From the NCBI GenBank assembly GCA_016271365.2, contig CM028132.1, positions 585,225,001 to 585,289,000 on the forward strand: a stretch of 64,000 nucleotides of DNA, in the 5' to 3' direction. Source of the stretch: Neoceratodus forsteri (taxonomy: Eukaryota > Chordata > Ceratodontiformes > Ceratodontidae). The notes under the pieces were generated by a model, which was given only the letters and a program-made list of their open reading frames with translations, ran no database searches and was not told the origin of the DNA. Positions 1 to 10,639 of this stretch are shown one piece after another (position 1 is the stretch's first letter; each line of letters begins with the position of its first letter). A program made the translations under genes and the position numbers.

Positions 1-306
1 TAGAATGAGCACTGGTTAATACCCTATACATTTGGTAGCTAAAACAGGGCAGAGCTATCAACATATTTACCTAATGAGTGGTTAAGACCTATACAATTAG
101 TAGCTAAAGCAATGTATGATATGAGTTGGTAGTAAGCCACCTCAGGAAGGCCTTGTCTTATACATAATACGATGCATTCATAGTCCAGTGCAACTATATG
201 GTAACCAAGGGAGGTGAGGAGCCTGTAGACTAGAAATAGTGAGGGCTCTCCACTGCCAGGCCAAGAGTGGGTACATGGCCTAGCGGCATGGTGGAGGATC
301 CACAGG

Positions 307-1056
307 TTACCAGTTATACTGGCATTGACGTGAGGAGAGGATATGGGCCCTTAAGGCAGCTTTAAAAGGACCCAGATTGGTGATTGATGTGACGGCTGGT
401 GGGAGGGCATTGTACCAGGATGGAGCTCTAAGGGGGAAGAATCGCTGGGCCAGGGTGGTCCTGACCCTAGGAATCTTCCAGATATTTATTGGGGTGACCC
501 GTGTGGATGCTGAGATGGTGACTGCCTGAAGAGAAGCCATGACACCTGTTGGGGTTAAACCCAGGTGGATTTTTTTGGTGAAGAGACAGGTCTGGTATAA
601 TAGTCTTTCCTCAAAGGAGAGGATATTGGTGAGCGCATATAGGGTGCAGGTATGTGTATTTCTGTCAGTACCAGAGAGGAGCCGGCAGGCCTTATTGATG
701 ACTACTTGTATTTGATGAAGCACTATAGGGTCAGTGGCAGCATAGATTGTGAGGCCATAGTCCACCAGCGATAAGACGGAAGCGGAGGAGGTAATGGCTA
801 GGTGAAGTGCTTCAGGTTGCAGGCAGTCTTTATGTCTGTACAGGAGACCAATGCGGGTGTTGGTGGCAGAGGTGAGGATTTTTATATGTTCGTGGAACAA
901 GAGGGAAGAGTCAAATGTAATACCTAGATACTTATACTTTTGGACCTGTTCCAGTGGGAAGAGAGCGGCGGGAAGTATTTCCAGGGGGAAATCCTTTGAT
1001 CTGTTTTGGCAGTGGGCATAGAGCATTGTCTTAGTTTTTTTAATGTTAACCACCAA
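307..1056 (-). pseudogene. LINE ORF2 post-RT C-terminal region
   Basis: An open 249-codon stretch begins with the RT block after the active site ('VVNIKKTKTM', 'KYKYLGITFDSSLLFHEHI', the KYLGI motif of LINE RTs). It continues as a helical C-terminus ending with 'APSWYNALPPAVTSI', equivalent to the WNxLP motif near the end of Jockey/CR1-group proteins. The stop at about 307 is a plausible natural end of the protein. This is the best-preserved section of the element. Confidence 0.8.
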
Positions 1057-1800
1057 TCTGTGTTCAGCAAGTCAGTGTTCAATCTGAGAGGAGTTTTGTA
1101 AGGTATGCTGGAGAGAGAGAGAGAGAGAGAGAGAGAGGGGATCAGGATGTGTGGCGTAAAGAACAGCATCGTCCACATAGAGGAGAAGGTTGCCGGGGCA
1201 GGATTTAGGCAGGGCATTGAGTTAGATGCTGAATAGCAGGGGACCCAAGATAAATCCCGGGGAACTCCTGAGTGCACAGGCAACATAGTAGATTTGGTAT
1301 TATTAATTTTACACATTGGGTTCTAGATGAAAGATAGTGGAGAACCATGAGAGTGGACAATGAGAGACCCCAATTTATTGTAATGTGTTAAGAAGGAGGG
1401 GGTGAGAAACCCTGTCAAAGGCCTTTGAGAGGTCTATAAACACGGCTCCTGTGAGGTGCCCCTTGTCAAGCACGGAGTGCAGGGAGTTAGCGAATTATGT
1501 GAGGGCAGTCATAGTGCTATGACCAGCTCTGAAACCATGCTGCTCCCTACATAAGAGGTTGTGTGCAAGGAGGTGGTCAGTGAGATGATTGGCCATGATC
1601 TTTTCAAGGGCTTTAGAGAGTGGGGAGAGAATTGAGATGGTCCGGTAGTTGTTTGGGAGGGAGCTGTCACCACATTTCAATACTGGTGTTATCACTGCCA
1701 TTTTCCATGAGGTTGGGAACTGGCCCAGGTGCAGGGACAGATTTAGAAGATTCATAAGTGGGGAGATAACTGAGTCTAGTGCAAGGTATAGGAAATGCAT
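1050..1800 (-). pseudogene. LINE reverse transcriptase domain, frameshifted
   Basis: The first part (1800-1498) shows 'FPTSWKMAVITPVLK', 'NNYRTISILSPLSKALEKI' and 'REQHGFRAGHSTMTAL', which match the early RT blocks (consensus NYRPISLL..KxxE and QxGFRxxxST). The catalytic box reads LLLYVDDAVLYA near 1166-1185 in another frame, after 'LGPLLFSI'. At least one frameshift and one stop separate the two halves. The (GA)14 tract at 1111-1138 follows the YVDD box and probably grew after the element died. Confidence 0.8.
1111..1138. repeat. (GA)n microsatellite
   Basis: About 14 uninterrupted GA units inside the LINE RT. Confidence 0.9.
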
Positions 1801-2429
1801 ATTGAAGGCATCTTTGCAGTAATTGAAGCTCTGGAGGGTTTTGGACAGGTAGACTTTCGCTTCTGTAGGGGTAATGACTCTGAGTTTGAAGGGGAGGTGG
1901 AGGAGCTCAGGCAGTGGTGTAGGCTGAATTGGATCAAAACAGTTGCTAGTGAGGACTGAGCTGAGGTCTGAGAAGGTGGAGTTGAGGCAGTTAGCTATGT
2001 GAAATGTGTCTATGGTGGTAGTATCATTAACACTAAGTTGTTAGGGGGGAGAGAGTGGGATTTACCATTAAGCTCCTTGATGTTATCCTAGAACTTTCTT
2101 GTGCTACCCCAGGAGGTGGCTAGGGCAGTTCTGTAGTGCTCCGCCTTGGCCTTGCGGATTGCCAAGGTACACTTATTGTGGGCAGCATTATAGGCCTGCC
2201 TATTGCTTAGCATACTGGAGGCAGTGGCACAATGCCAGAGGCTGTCATGCATTTTGAACTGTTGTAGGAGTTCTGGGGTGATCCAGGGGGCACTACATTT
2301 CTTAGTGGTCACTTTGATGGTCAGTGCAAAAGCATCACAGGTGGTATTAAAGGTGGTGGTGAAGTAGTGCAATGCATCATCTATGTGCTGGGCTTGGGAA
2401 ATAGGGGACCACTCCCAGTTAATTAGATA

Positions 2430-3137
2430 TCATTTGAGTTTGGCTATGCCTCCTGAGCACAGTCGATGACAAAAGGTAATATTTGGTGGTGGTTTAGGTA
2501 GCTGACAGGACCAGTTAAAGATGATTGGGGAGTAGTCGCTTAAGGCATTGGGTAGGACACCCAGGTCGGTAATATGGTGGGGACTATTAGTGAGCAGGAT
2601 ATCTAGTAGGGTATGGACTCCATTAGTGGGGTTGGCCCTGGTAGGCTGGGATACCAGTTGGGTCATATCTAACGCAGCAAAGGTATCTTTGGCATGTGTT
2701 GATGAGCTCACCAGCCAGTTTATGTTGAGATCCCCAACTAGAATTTGTTCCATTTTGTGGGGGTGGCTGGCTAGGTAGTCAGAGAGTGCTTTACAGTCAG
2801 GGGATTTGCTGCGGGGTGGGATGTAGGTGACGGAGAGAGTAAGAGGAGCATGGTTTGGGTCAGGGAAGAGTTTTATTGAGAGGGCTTGGGCACCATGGTC
2901 TAGGGAGGGCGCAGGCAGGGCTTGGTAGTGCAGTGAGTCATTTACATAGAAGGCGCAGCCACCGCCTCTTTTGCCGTTATGATCAAGCCTAATGAGATAG
3001 TAGCCAGGAATAGAGATAAATGAGTCTGGGGTCTTGGCTGATAGCCAAGTTTCTGTTAAAGCCAGAATGTCTGGTTGGTGCTGTGCTGTCCAGCACTGCA
3101 GGGGTGCCATTTTTTTAGGCAGGCTCCAGATATTCAT
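2430..3137 (-). pseudogene. LINE endonuclease domain (APE-type)
   Basis: This 235-codon frame is the endonuclease that nicks target DNA to prime reverse transcription. Visible family motifs are 'DILALTETWL' (the metal-binding Glu of the ET motif), 'RGGGCAFYV', 'YIPPRS', 'LVGDLNINW' (normally GDFN) and a final 'LSDYSPI' (normally SDH). The Phe-to-Leu change in GDFN and the Asp-Tyr in place of Asp-His at the last motif would be expected to damage catalysis. The start is not a true initiator, because the domain is the N-terminal part of a longer ORF2. RT follows downstream on the same strand. Confidence 0.85.
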
Positions 3138-3650
3138 AGCGGCTAGTCAAAGCCCTGTGGGTGACCGTGGTTGGGGGGGGGCACTGCTGGGCCAGGATTG
3201 GGGTAAACAGTGCCAGATAGTAGAAGAAGCAAGTGGAAGATCCTGATGAGGGCCATGAATTGGTGGTGTTTTGCCGGGTAGCGGTGGCTTGCAAGCTTAG
3301 AAGGTGATGAGCAGGGAATGGGCAGCTGTGTGAGGGCTGGGATGACCAGGTGGAGTAACAGACATGGAGGGCTCAAAGCACAGAGAGATGGGGGAGTGGT
3401 AGAGGTGAGGGGTGTGGGGGGCTATGGGGAGAGACAGGGTGATGGAGAGGCTATGAGCGGTGAGGTGCTCCCCCAGCAGCAAAGATGTGTACATACCAGA
3501 GGCAACTGGGGGTTTGTTGCTGAGCAGGGTAAACATGGTTAGCAACAGTAGTATGGTTAGTTTGTGTGGGTGGGTGTTGTGAGGGAGTACAGTGGTGGTA
3601 GATGTGACCATGGGCAGGTATGAGTGGGTCTTGCTGACACCTAACATTGT

Positions 3651-3730
3651 GGCAGACACAGTGGCGCAGTGGTAGGGTTGCGGCCTTTGGAGCGAAAGGT
3701 CCCTGGTTAGAAAACCCCGGTTTGGATGCC
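3651..3730 (+). repeat. 80-bp tRNA-like insert with 7-bp target duplication
   Basis: This short insert is bounded on both sides by ACATTGT (3644-3650 and 3731-3737). It begins with GGCA and ends with TGCC, as an acceptor stem would, and contains an A-box-like 'TGGCGCAGTGGTAGGG' and a weaker B-box-like 'CCCGGTTTGGATGCC'. No poly-A tail is present. It lies in the 5' region of the minus-strand LINE, so it is younger than the LINE. It could be a retrotransposed tRNA or the head of a SINE. I cannot name the tRNA isotype. Confidence 0.5.
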
Positions 3731-4279
3731 ACATTGTATGCCTAGTGAGAGCCTGGGAGACTGTGCTAGGGACATTACAGAGCAGGGCGAAAGGCAGAGA
3801 ATTTAGGTACGAATGACGCAGGACAGAAGTGTTAGGGGGAGCAGAAGTGGGAAGAGGATTGCAACCTACACGTCTTGTTGCCCTCTAGTGGCTTTACAGT
3901 ATAATCTGCAAATGGAAAAGTAGACACTTCAATACACTTTAAACTACAGAAATTCAGCACTGAGTATTAAATGACCAGATATTAGAGGCAATACAGGACT
4001 GGGGAAAAAAGGTTAAATAAACTGGTCGATGGTAGTGACATAGTCCAGTCAGAAGGAATTTGGAAATGCCTGGCAGGATGAGGAACCAAACAAGGAGCTC
4101 ATGTTCCATGGACAGCCAATAAGAGCTGTCCCAAGATAAAGGCAATTGACCTTAGAAAATTTACAGAGACAGTTACACAGCCTTGAGTTCCCAGAACGCT
4201 GTCCAGGCCGTAGCTGCTAGCAAGGGCTCAGGGGGTGTGGCAGCAGGCTCTTCTCACCGCGGAGGCGTGTAGAATGGTG

Positions 4280-5020
4280 GGGAGTTATTGACAGAACAGG
4301 AAGGGGACCTTGTGGTTATCTTATTGGATGATCTCGAAATGGCAGGGCAGTGTGACAAAGCAGTGGGTAGGGCCAGTGGGATGCTGTGATGCACAGGGAG
4401 AGCTATCTCCAGTAGGAGGAGGGAAGTAGTGTTGCCACTATATCACTCACTGATGAGACCCCACCTGGAGTATTGTGTCCAGTTCTGGAGGCTGCAACTC
4501 AAAAAGGACATAGACAGGGTGGAGGCAGTCCAGAGGAGGACAACTAAATTGGTGCAGGGGTTGCACCAAAAGCACTATGAGGTGAGACTGAGGATCTCAA
4601 CATGTACACCCTTGAAGAGAGGTGAACAAGAGAGAACATGATAGAGACCTACAAGTACCTTAATGAAGTCAACAAAGTGCAGCAGGGGAGTCTCTTTCAA
4701 ATGAGAAAGAGCACCAGGACCAGAGAGCATGTGATGAAGCTGGGGAGAGGGGGTCAAGAGGTATGTGAGGAAGCACTGCTTCACCAAAAGAGTTGTAGAT
4801 GCCTGGAAAAAGACTGTCAGCTGAAGTGGTGGTAGCAGAAACAGCAGGGGAATTCAAGCATGCGAGGGATAGACATAGTGAAATATTAGTAAACAGGTGG
4901 GGGTGGGAATGACTGGAGATCAGTTAGGGTCTGTGGAGGCAAACTAAGTAGGGACCATCTGGCCATACCAGTGGGCCAAGCAGTCCTTTTCTGCTGACAA
5001 ATTCTATGTTTCTATAATAC
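4280..5020 (+). mobile_element. CR1 LINE, 3' fragment with tail
   Basis: The translation at 4429-4641 contains 'MRPHLEYCVQFW', 'KKDIDRVEAVQRRTTKLVQGL' and 'YEVRLR', the conserved CR1 ORF2 C-terminus. The next frame (4638-4835) has 'MIETYKYLNEVNKV', matching the CR1 DLI..YKYLKG block, then remnants of the HxxK and WN regions. The 3' end 'caaattctatgtttctata' near 5000-5018 is a CR1-type 3' terminus. The copy is 5'-truncated at about 4280, as is usual for CR1, and carries frameshifts. Confidence 0.85.
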
Positions 5021-5811
5021 AGCACTCAAGTAAAATATTTCAGGGTGCACTACAAAAACAACCAACAAAACCTCCAAACTACTGTACTTTTCTCTAAGGA
5101 TACGCCCAAGACCGCAACAATGTATTTAAAACTGCATGCCCTGACTGATCTGAGATGGCAGGGAACTGCATAGATGAAACAAAATGCACATTCCTTTTCT
5201 CAGACAAAGAAACGTGTTCATAGTTGTATATGTGGGACGTCTGCAAGCACTAATGGCTGCCACGTTTGGCTGCATATGGTCACTGTATTACATATATCCA
5301 AGTCCCATTGCATATATGAAAAGTTCTGAAATTGATGGGTTTCCAAAAGTCTGCTCTCACAGATTACATGTTCTCAGTAGGGGAACAAATATAACATCAG
5401 TTCCTAAATAATTTGGATTGTAAAGAGTGCAGTGTGGGCTTAACAAGGTAATGTTTATCCTAGCCTGGTAAAGGGTCCAGGGGATTCAGAAAGCAAACAG
5501 GTCTGAATTATGAGAATGGCATGTTTGCACTGCAATACTGTGCAAAGAGCTGTGCCCTGATCCAGCTATAAAATACCTCTCCTTTCGGTTTTTGCTTGGC
5601 CTCTTCTGAAGTACTCTCATTGGGAGCCAAGGGTGTGCTCCAGGCTAAATGACTCACACGCATACACAGACAAGCATGTTTGATGTTGAAGAGATAATTA
5701 TGTATGGCAACAGACACACACCTACCATACATAACATTCATGGGTTAGGGAATGCTGTAGACCTTTATGGAAAGCAGTCCCTCGATAACTAATTCACTTT
5801 CCTATAGGTAG

Positions 5812-5812
<1 letters not shown>
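5021..5812. other. no recognised feature
   Basis: Unassigned, AT-rich sequence. Small open frames here have no motif I recognise. Confidence 0.5.

Positions 5813-5886
<74 letters not shown>
5813..5886. repeat. (TG)n microsatellite, interrupted
   Basis: About 74 bp of TG dinucleotides with one interruption (TCTGTGAG). Its apparent His-Thr frame on the minus strand is an artefact. Confidence 0.95.
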
Positions 5887-5887
<1 letters not shown>

Positions 5888-6102
5888 TGTGGGTGTGCAC
5901 GTATGCAGAGGAACACTCCCAGCAGGGTGGGACACTTATCATACTCATCATAAACTTTAGAGATGTTGACTAAGCAACACTGGGCTTTGTTGAGCACTGG
6001 CAATGGGCAAGCCAAACCAATCAGGGTTCAAACAAGCTCTTTCTTCTTCACATCTCATTGTTGGTTATCAAACGATGGTGGAGAAATGTATAAGCTATAC
6101 TT

Positions 6103-6130
<28 letters not shown>
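6103..6130. repeat. (AC)n microsatellite
   Basis: 14 AC units, opposite in phase to the TG tract 220 bp upstream. Confidence 0.95.
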
Positions 6131-6134
<4 letters not shown>

Positions 6135-6229
6135 GTACTTTCTTACAGTCAAAACAAGAAGTGACATGGTATATAAAATTATGAACTGAGTGCTCCTGAA
6201 AGCAGAATAAAAAATAAGTAGTTGAAGGA

Positions 6230-6290
6230 GTTTCCCTCTCTCTCTCTCCCTCCCCTTCTCTCTCTCTCTCTCCCTCCCTCCCTTTCTCAT
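6230..6290. repeat. (CT)n-rich microsatellite
   Basis: Pyrimidine tract made of TC runs with CCT interruptions. Confidence 0.9.
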
Positions 6291-6299
6291 TCTCCTTTT

Positions 6300-6925
6300 A
6301 TAAATAGCAAACATTTTTGGTTTTAACTTCTAGGGAAAGTATCACAAGACCGAGTTGCTTTTTTGTCTGCTGTCCCACCAGGAGCACTGTCCCCAGAGGG
6401 AGAGAAGGTAGCGTGGCTCTGTTTTTTTGTTTTATGTTTTGCTTTTATTGTTTTTTTTCTTTGACTAGCTTGTGGTCATTCTGATATATATAGAGACACA
6501 AGAACCCATGGCTATCCAAAACATAAGCTAGGCATCGCACACAAAGTATCTTCCTACCCTGACTCCCTCTGCATTATAATGCTTGACAAGTGCAGAATAG
6601 GGTCTGATCTTTACAATCTTGGGGAAAGCTTCGTAAATTTTTTAGCTTATTCTTTTTAAATTGCACACAGAAGGGGGTTACTCCTTGCTCTGGAAACTGC
6701 AGAGTTGTGTGAAACCTGCAGATGTATGTAGTTACTACAGTGAGGTAAAATAAGAAGTCAATCAATATATGGTTACACATTTTGGGGGATGAAAACTAGT
6801 CTTATTTTTCCATCAAGTAATAGTTTACATCTTTTAACAAGCATTTGTCAATGCCAAGTGCTGTCTTGCTCACATTGGCATTGGTAGTGCAGGAGAGATG
6901 CATAATAGGAATGGCAGTGAAGTAT
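6300..6925. other. no recognised feature
   Basis: T-rich sequence with several short poly-T runs. No gene or repeat recognised. Confidence 0.4.
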
Positions 6926-6929
6926 GGAA

Positions 6930-7290
6930 CTGACGCCAACCCCATCCCACCCTGCAGAGACTGACAAGCATTGAGGTGTGCCTTTGGGGCATCAGCCATA
7001 ACGCTCATGCCATTTCACCTCACCCTACCCTGCGGACTCTGACAAGTGTCACATTGTACCTTGAGGTTGTCGGGCCTTACGCTCACCCCATTCCATAAGG
7101 AAATACATTGAGATGGGTGCAGTATAGGAGATGGGGTGAACTTTGGGGCCGAAGAATCCAAGGCACACCTTAATGTCTATCACTGGCTGCAGGGTGGGGG
7201 TGGAATGACATGGGCATTACAGCCGACAGTCCAAAGTCACACCCCTGATGCCTGTCAGTCTCTACAGGGTGGGACGTTACAGTTAGTTAG
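6930..7290. repeat. Head-to-head inverted duplication of an about 90-bp unit
   Basis: Two units lie on the left arm. They start 'ccaccctgcagagactgaca' (about 6948) and 'ccctaccctgcggactctga' (about 7024), each followed by a cAttGaGGTGTGCCTTtGG-like block. Two more lie on the right arm in opposite orientation ('ggctgcagggtggg' near 7186 and 'tctctacagggtggg' near 7262). A transcript could fold into a long hairpin. No clear terminal target duplication was found. Confidence 0.6.
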
Positions 7291-7934
7291 AGCATGTGTT
7301 GGTAGTTGCACTCCAAATTTTCAACATTTTCAACATGGGCTTTTTGTGACCCCTCCTCATGAAAGCATTTGAGACCTCCGCTTATGAACAGTGGCACTGT
7401 AATTCCAGTTGGCGGTGAGTTTCTGTTGGTCCGAGCGACCACCAAATAACATAAAAATAAGCAAAACTACTCAAATTACTTCAGTGTTTGATTCATAAGG
7501 GTAAACTAGAGGCAATGTGTGATACATGTGTGCCAAGCGGCACACTGTTGGCATGTAAAGAGAAAAAGGTGAGCAAAGCTGACAGTGCTCCTTTAAGAAG
7601 TACAGCTGGGTAGCACTAACAGGCTTGAGATGACAAGGCCTTTAACTTTCAATGGACTATTAGGCCATGCTTTGGAAAACCTTACTGCTGAGGGTCACCA
7701 CAGAGGACACAGGTAATCCGAGAAACATGAACCCAAGAACTCTAGTCAAACATAGAACAGCACATTTCACTGATGTGTCCCCTCACTGCATAGTTTTGGT
7801 ATCCCTCTCCCAACTACAAACATATTATGAATTCTTAATTCCAGTGCAAGGCATTGCGGGTATGCAAATCCTTATGTGAAGCAGGTTGACATTGCCAGAA
7901 CACTGTAAGTTTCTTTAGAGGAGCCATACCTTTA

Positions 7935-8455
7935 GATTGAAAGAAAAACAGCAGTTAACATCCAATGTGCGACAGCTGCTGCAGAGATACCTGATTAGGG
8001 CTTTTAGCAATAAAATAAATATTTAAAAATTCCTGTTCGATATGGTTTTCTATTGCAAAAGAACAACGCCAACCGTCATGTCAGTATACTCACCGGTGGC
8101 CATCTCATTTACACCAGACAGCTTCCTGCATGCGGGTTATGCTAATGAGTGGAACTTACTAACGGGACAGTTGGTAGCAATCATTAGCATAACACATGTG
8201 CACGAGATGGGTTAAGGTGAGTCTGATGACATGACTGCTAGTGGTGTGGTTCCTAAATAATAACACATCTAACAAGTATTTTAAAAATGTCTTTTATTTT
8301 TTTTTTTGCAATAAAATAATAACACATCTAACAGGTATTTAACACATTTTTTTTATTGCTAAACACCCTAATAAAGCATTTCTGCAGCAGCTGCTGCACT
8401 TCAGGTGATAACCATTGTTTTCTGTTAAGTAAAATCTGAATTGGCTGATCAAAGT
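7935..8455. mobile_element. Foldback (long inverted repeat) element, about 520 bp
   Basis: Nearly the whole segment pairs with itself around a centre near 8165. On the left arm 'agctgctgcagagatacctg' (about 7974) and 'ttttagcaataaaataaata' match, in reverse complement, 'gtttagcaataaaaaaaatg' and 'cagctgctgcagaaatgctt' of the right arm (8340-8398). Closer in, 'gtcatgtcagtatactcacc' (8076) pairs with the complement of 'ggtgagtctgatgacatgac' (8217), and 'gggttatgctaatga' with 'tcattagcataacac'. The right arm has an extra direct copy of 'aataataacacatctaac'. There is no coding capacity. It is probably a MITE. The superfamily is unclear because the ends are diffuse. Confidence 0.65.
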
Positions 8456-8690
8456 TTGAATCATTTTCATTATGAAGAGGCTAAATGTTTTCTGGCTATT
8501 GTTTGGATTCATGCAGCACTCTCTTACACAGGTTCTGTCCTAAGACATGATAACTTCACTCAGAGCTCTGATGCAAACTGCCTCTGAACCTTCTGTTTCC
8601 AGAAAGAAATAACATTGCTGTTTTACAATTTTTGATATTACAGCAACACCAAAAAGCCACTTCCATATAAGAGCCATTTTTCAATCACAT

Positions 8691-8997
8691 TTGGGCTGGA
8701 TTTTTAGACAATTGTGACATAATTTTAGCGCAGTGGTGATAATTGTGACATAATTACTGTTAGCACACAAAAAATGTGGCAGAACGTCATGCTGCAAGTG
8801 CTGCAAGTTGTGCATCAAATAGGATGCATGAACCAAAATCATGAAGCATACATCAGTTTTCTGCCATCAAGCGTGGAGATTGTCACAAATGCATCACAAT
8901 GTTTGAAAACAGCCTTTAAATACTTTGGCTCATTTGCCATGCCACAAGCTGTGCCCAAAATTGGGAACTGTGCTTGTGTTTGAAAATCCAGCCCATA
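8691..8997. mobile_element. MITE-like element with GGGCTGGATTTT termini
   Basis: The left end 'gggctggatttttagaca' (8693) is mirrored by 'tgtttgaaaatccagccc' ending at 8994. The interior has a direct repeat of 'aattgtgacataatt' (8710 and 8742) and no ORF of note. I could not find a convincing target duplication. A related left-end sequence, reversed, occurs at 23630-23665 ('acaattgtttatagatctag'). Confidence 0.5.
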
Positions 8998-10490
8998 TTC
9001 CCCAGATGAAACGATGGCTCCATGTGATAACAGCTGTCGAAAAACAGCGATCGCTATCATCACGAATGTATTTCGCCAAAAGATTTCGGGGATACACATT
9101 TCTCAGCGAACGAACTTCTGGTGCATTAAAGTGTTTTCATGGGGGCTGCACTTCCCACACACCTCATGGAGGGGAATCGCCCTCGCACTTTACTAAGGAT
9201 TCTCAACTCCAGGGGATGCAACACGAGAACTGGTGAAATTCATTAAAATAAAAAAATAAACTCACAGCCGCAAGTAGCAGCAAAACTACTACCCCCAGTG
9301 ATTCCCGAACCCGGCGCCTACTGCACTGTAGCCAGCCCCCCTCACCACCACACCACAGGGCTGGCTCGGTTGCAGCAGGCTCAGCTATCCTCCTTAACCC
9401 TCCCACCTATCCCTCCCGTACAGCTACCCACCCTCCCCTTCCGGTCGCTCTGTACGCTATTCCTTCACTACCCTTGCAGGGTAGTGGATCGTGATAGTGC
9501 TATAAATGAGTCGCTGTTTCTACAGTCGCTCATTTATAAACGCTATCATCATGGGCTACCCGAAACCATCTGCTTTACAGTAGATGTGTGCCCAAACTGA
9601 ATATTATATCCCAAAACAACATGAAAAATAAGACCCGAGTACTCAGATTGGAGTAAAGAGTATTTTCCATTATTCTTGGTATTTATAGTCAGGGGACCAG
9701 GGAAAATTAAAAATGATGAAAAAGCCTTGATCACTCCTCTGGTTGCCAGGGCTACTGTCTTGGCCATCCCCCTCCCCAATCTCACTCATCTCCTGCCCTC
9801 TCCATCCATCTTCCACTCCCCAGAGGGTTTTTTATTGTTATTTTGAAATATGCCAATTATCTCCCGGCACAGTGCCAGAAGCAAACACCATCTTTAGAAA
9901 TCCTTGCTACCCTAGCCCAACCCCTATCACTTCTCAAGGATACAGCGTGTGTGAAGGGTTGCCCCCCCAGACCCATAAATAATTTGGGGGACCACCTGTG
10001 ATATTCCCAGCTAGCCCAGTTGCTTCCCCTCCCTCAGTATGTCTGTTGTAAAAATACAGTCAGCAGTGACTGAGTGCACAATTGGGGGTACAACCAGGGT
10101 AGGAGCTGTGTGCATCACTGGGGTAGGAGCTGTGTGCATCGCTGAAGACACTACGCTGGCTGTACAATCTGCGCAAGGTAGTGTTGGTTCCTGGCACAGT
10201 GCCAGCCTGCACTGCTTTTTTTTATTAAAGTCTGAGAACATGGGGAAGAAGGGTGGAAAGCAGAAGATGACTGGGAAGCCAATATTCTTTCCTGGGCCAC
10301 CTGCAGAGGGTTAAAGTTTTTTCTAAAAAAACATTTTTTTAATTTTAGGCCCTGATGCAGGATACCAAATAACGAAGAGCCATATTGGAAAAAGGTTCAC
10401 ACATGCTCCTACTTTACATTTTTCTCTCAGCATGCTACCAAATGCTCATGAGCTTCCAACTCCTGGTTAATATCCAAATATCATATTAGA
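8998..10490. other. Unassigned, locally CpG- and GC-richer DNA
   Basis: Except for the hairpin, I recognise no gene or repeat. A short tandem 'ggtaggagctgtgtgcatc' pair occurs at about 10098-10139. The frame at 9298-9600 has proline-rich composition only. Confidence 0.4.
9489..9550. repeat. Imperfect hairpin, 21-bp stem
   Basis: 'gtgatagtgctataaatgag' (9491-9510) pairs with the complement of 'ctcatttataaacgctatca' (9529-9548) with three mismatches, separated by an 18-bp loop. It lies in a CpG-richer patch (9020-9570). Function unknown. Confidence 0.6.
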
Positions 10491-10494
10491 GACA

Positions 10495-10566
10495 TCAGTG
10501 CTTTATGAAGAATGGGCAGACCCAGTGAGCCTATTTCTGCCAACATATTCTTTGTTTCTATGTACC
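10495..10566 (+). repeat. Possible CR1 3' tail fragment
   Basis: 'gaatgggcagacccagtgag...attctttgtttctatgtacc' has the layout of CR1 3' UTR ends elsewhere in the window (GGGCAGAC..., then ...CTTTGTTTCTATG). It is only about 70 bp long. Confidence 0.4.
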
Positions 10567-10639
10567 ACTAAACAATCAAAGTGAACATACCATCTTGCAC
10601 TTACCACACACCACAGGAAGGAGAAAATGACTCAGAATG

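Larger units (their letters stand above)
1..3890 (-). mobile_element. LINE of the Jockey/CR1/L2 group, decayed, 3' end beyond window
   Basis: A non-LTR retrotransposon read from about 3890 down to position 1. On the minus strand I see, in order, a hydrophobic leader with NPGP (about 3376-3143), an apurinic-type endonuclease (3137-2430), a linker, RT fingers/palm (1800-1500), the YVDD catalytic box (near 1179-1166) and the post-RT C-terminus (1056-307). The order and the endonuclease type place it in the Jockey superfamily (CR1/L2/Rex1-like). I cannot assign the exact clade. Frames are broken by shifts and stops, for example one at the conserved GVPQG box near 1280-1260, and a (GA)n microsatellite lies just after the YVDD box. 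The 3' UTR contains two diverged tandem units sharing 'tagctac..aatgtatagg' (about 1-130). The element is dead. It is probably one copy, since the domains are collinear. Confidence 0.8.

Noticed and set aside
3034..3542. Plus-strand frames of 70-74 codons at the start of the window
   Set aside because: They are shadows of the minus-strand LINE, whose motifs are unambiguous.
5794..6015. His-Thr repeat protein on the minus strand
   Set aside because: Translation of the TG/AC microsatellite.
7560..7596. Possible T2-like right end ('gacagtgctcctttaa')
   Set aside because: No matching left end with TTAA could be found upstream.
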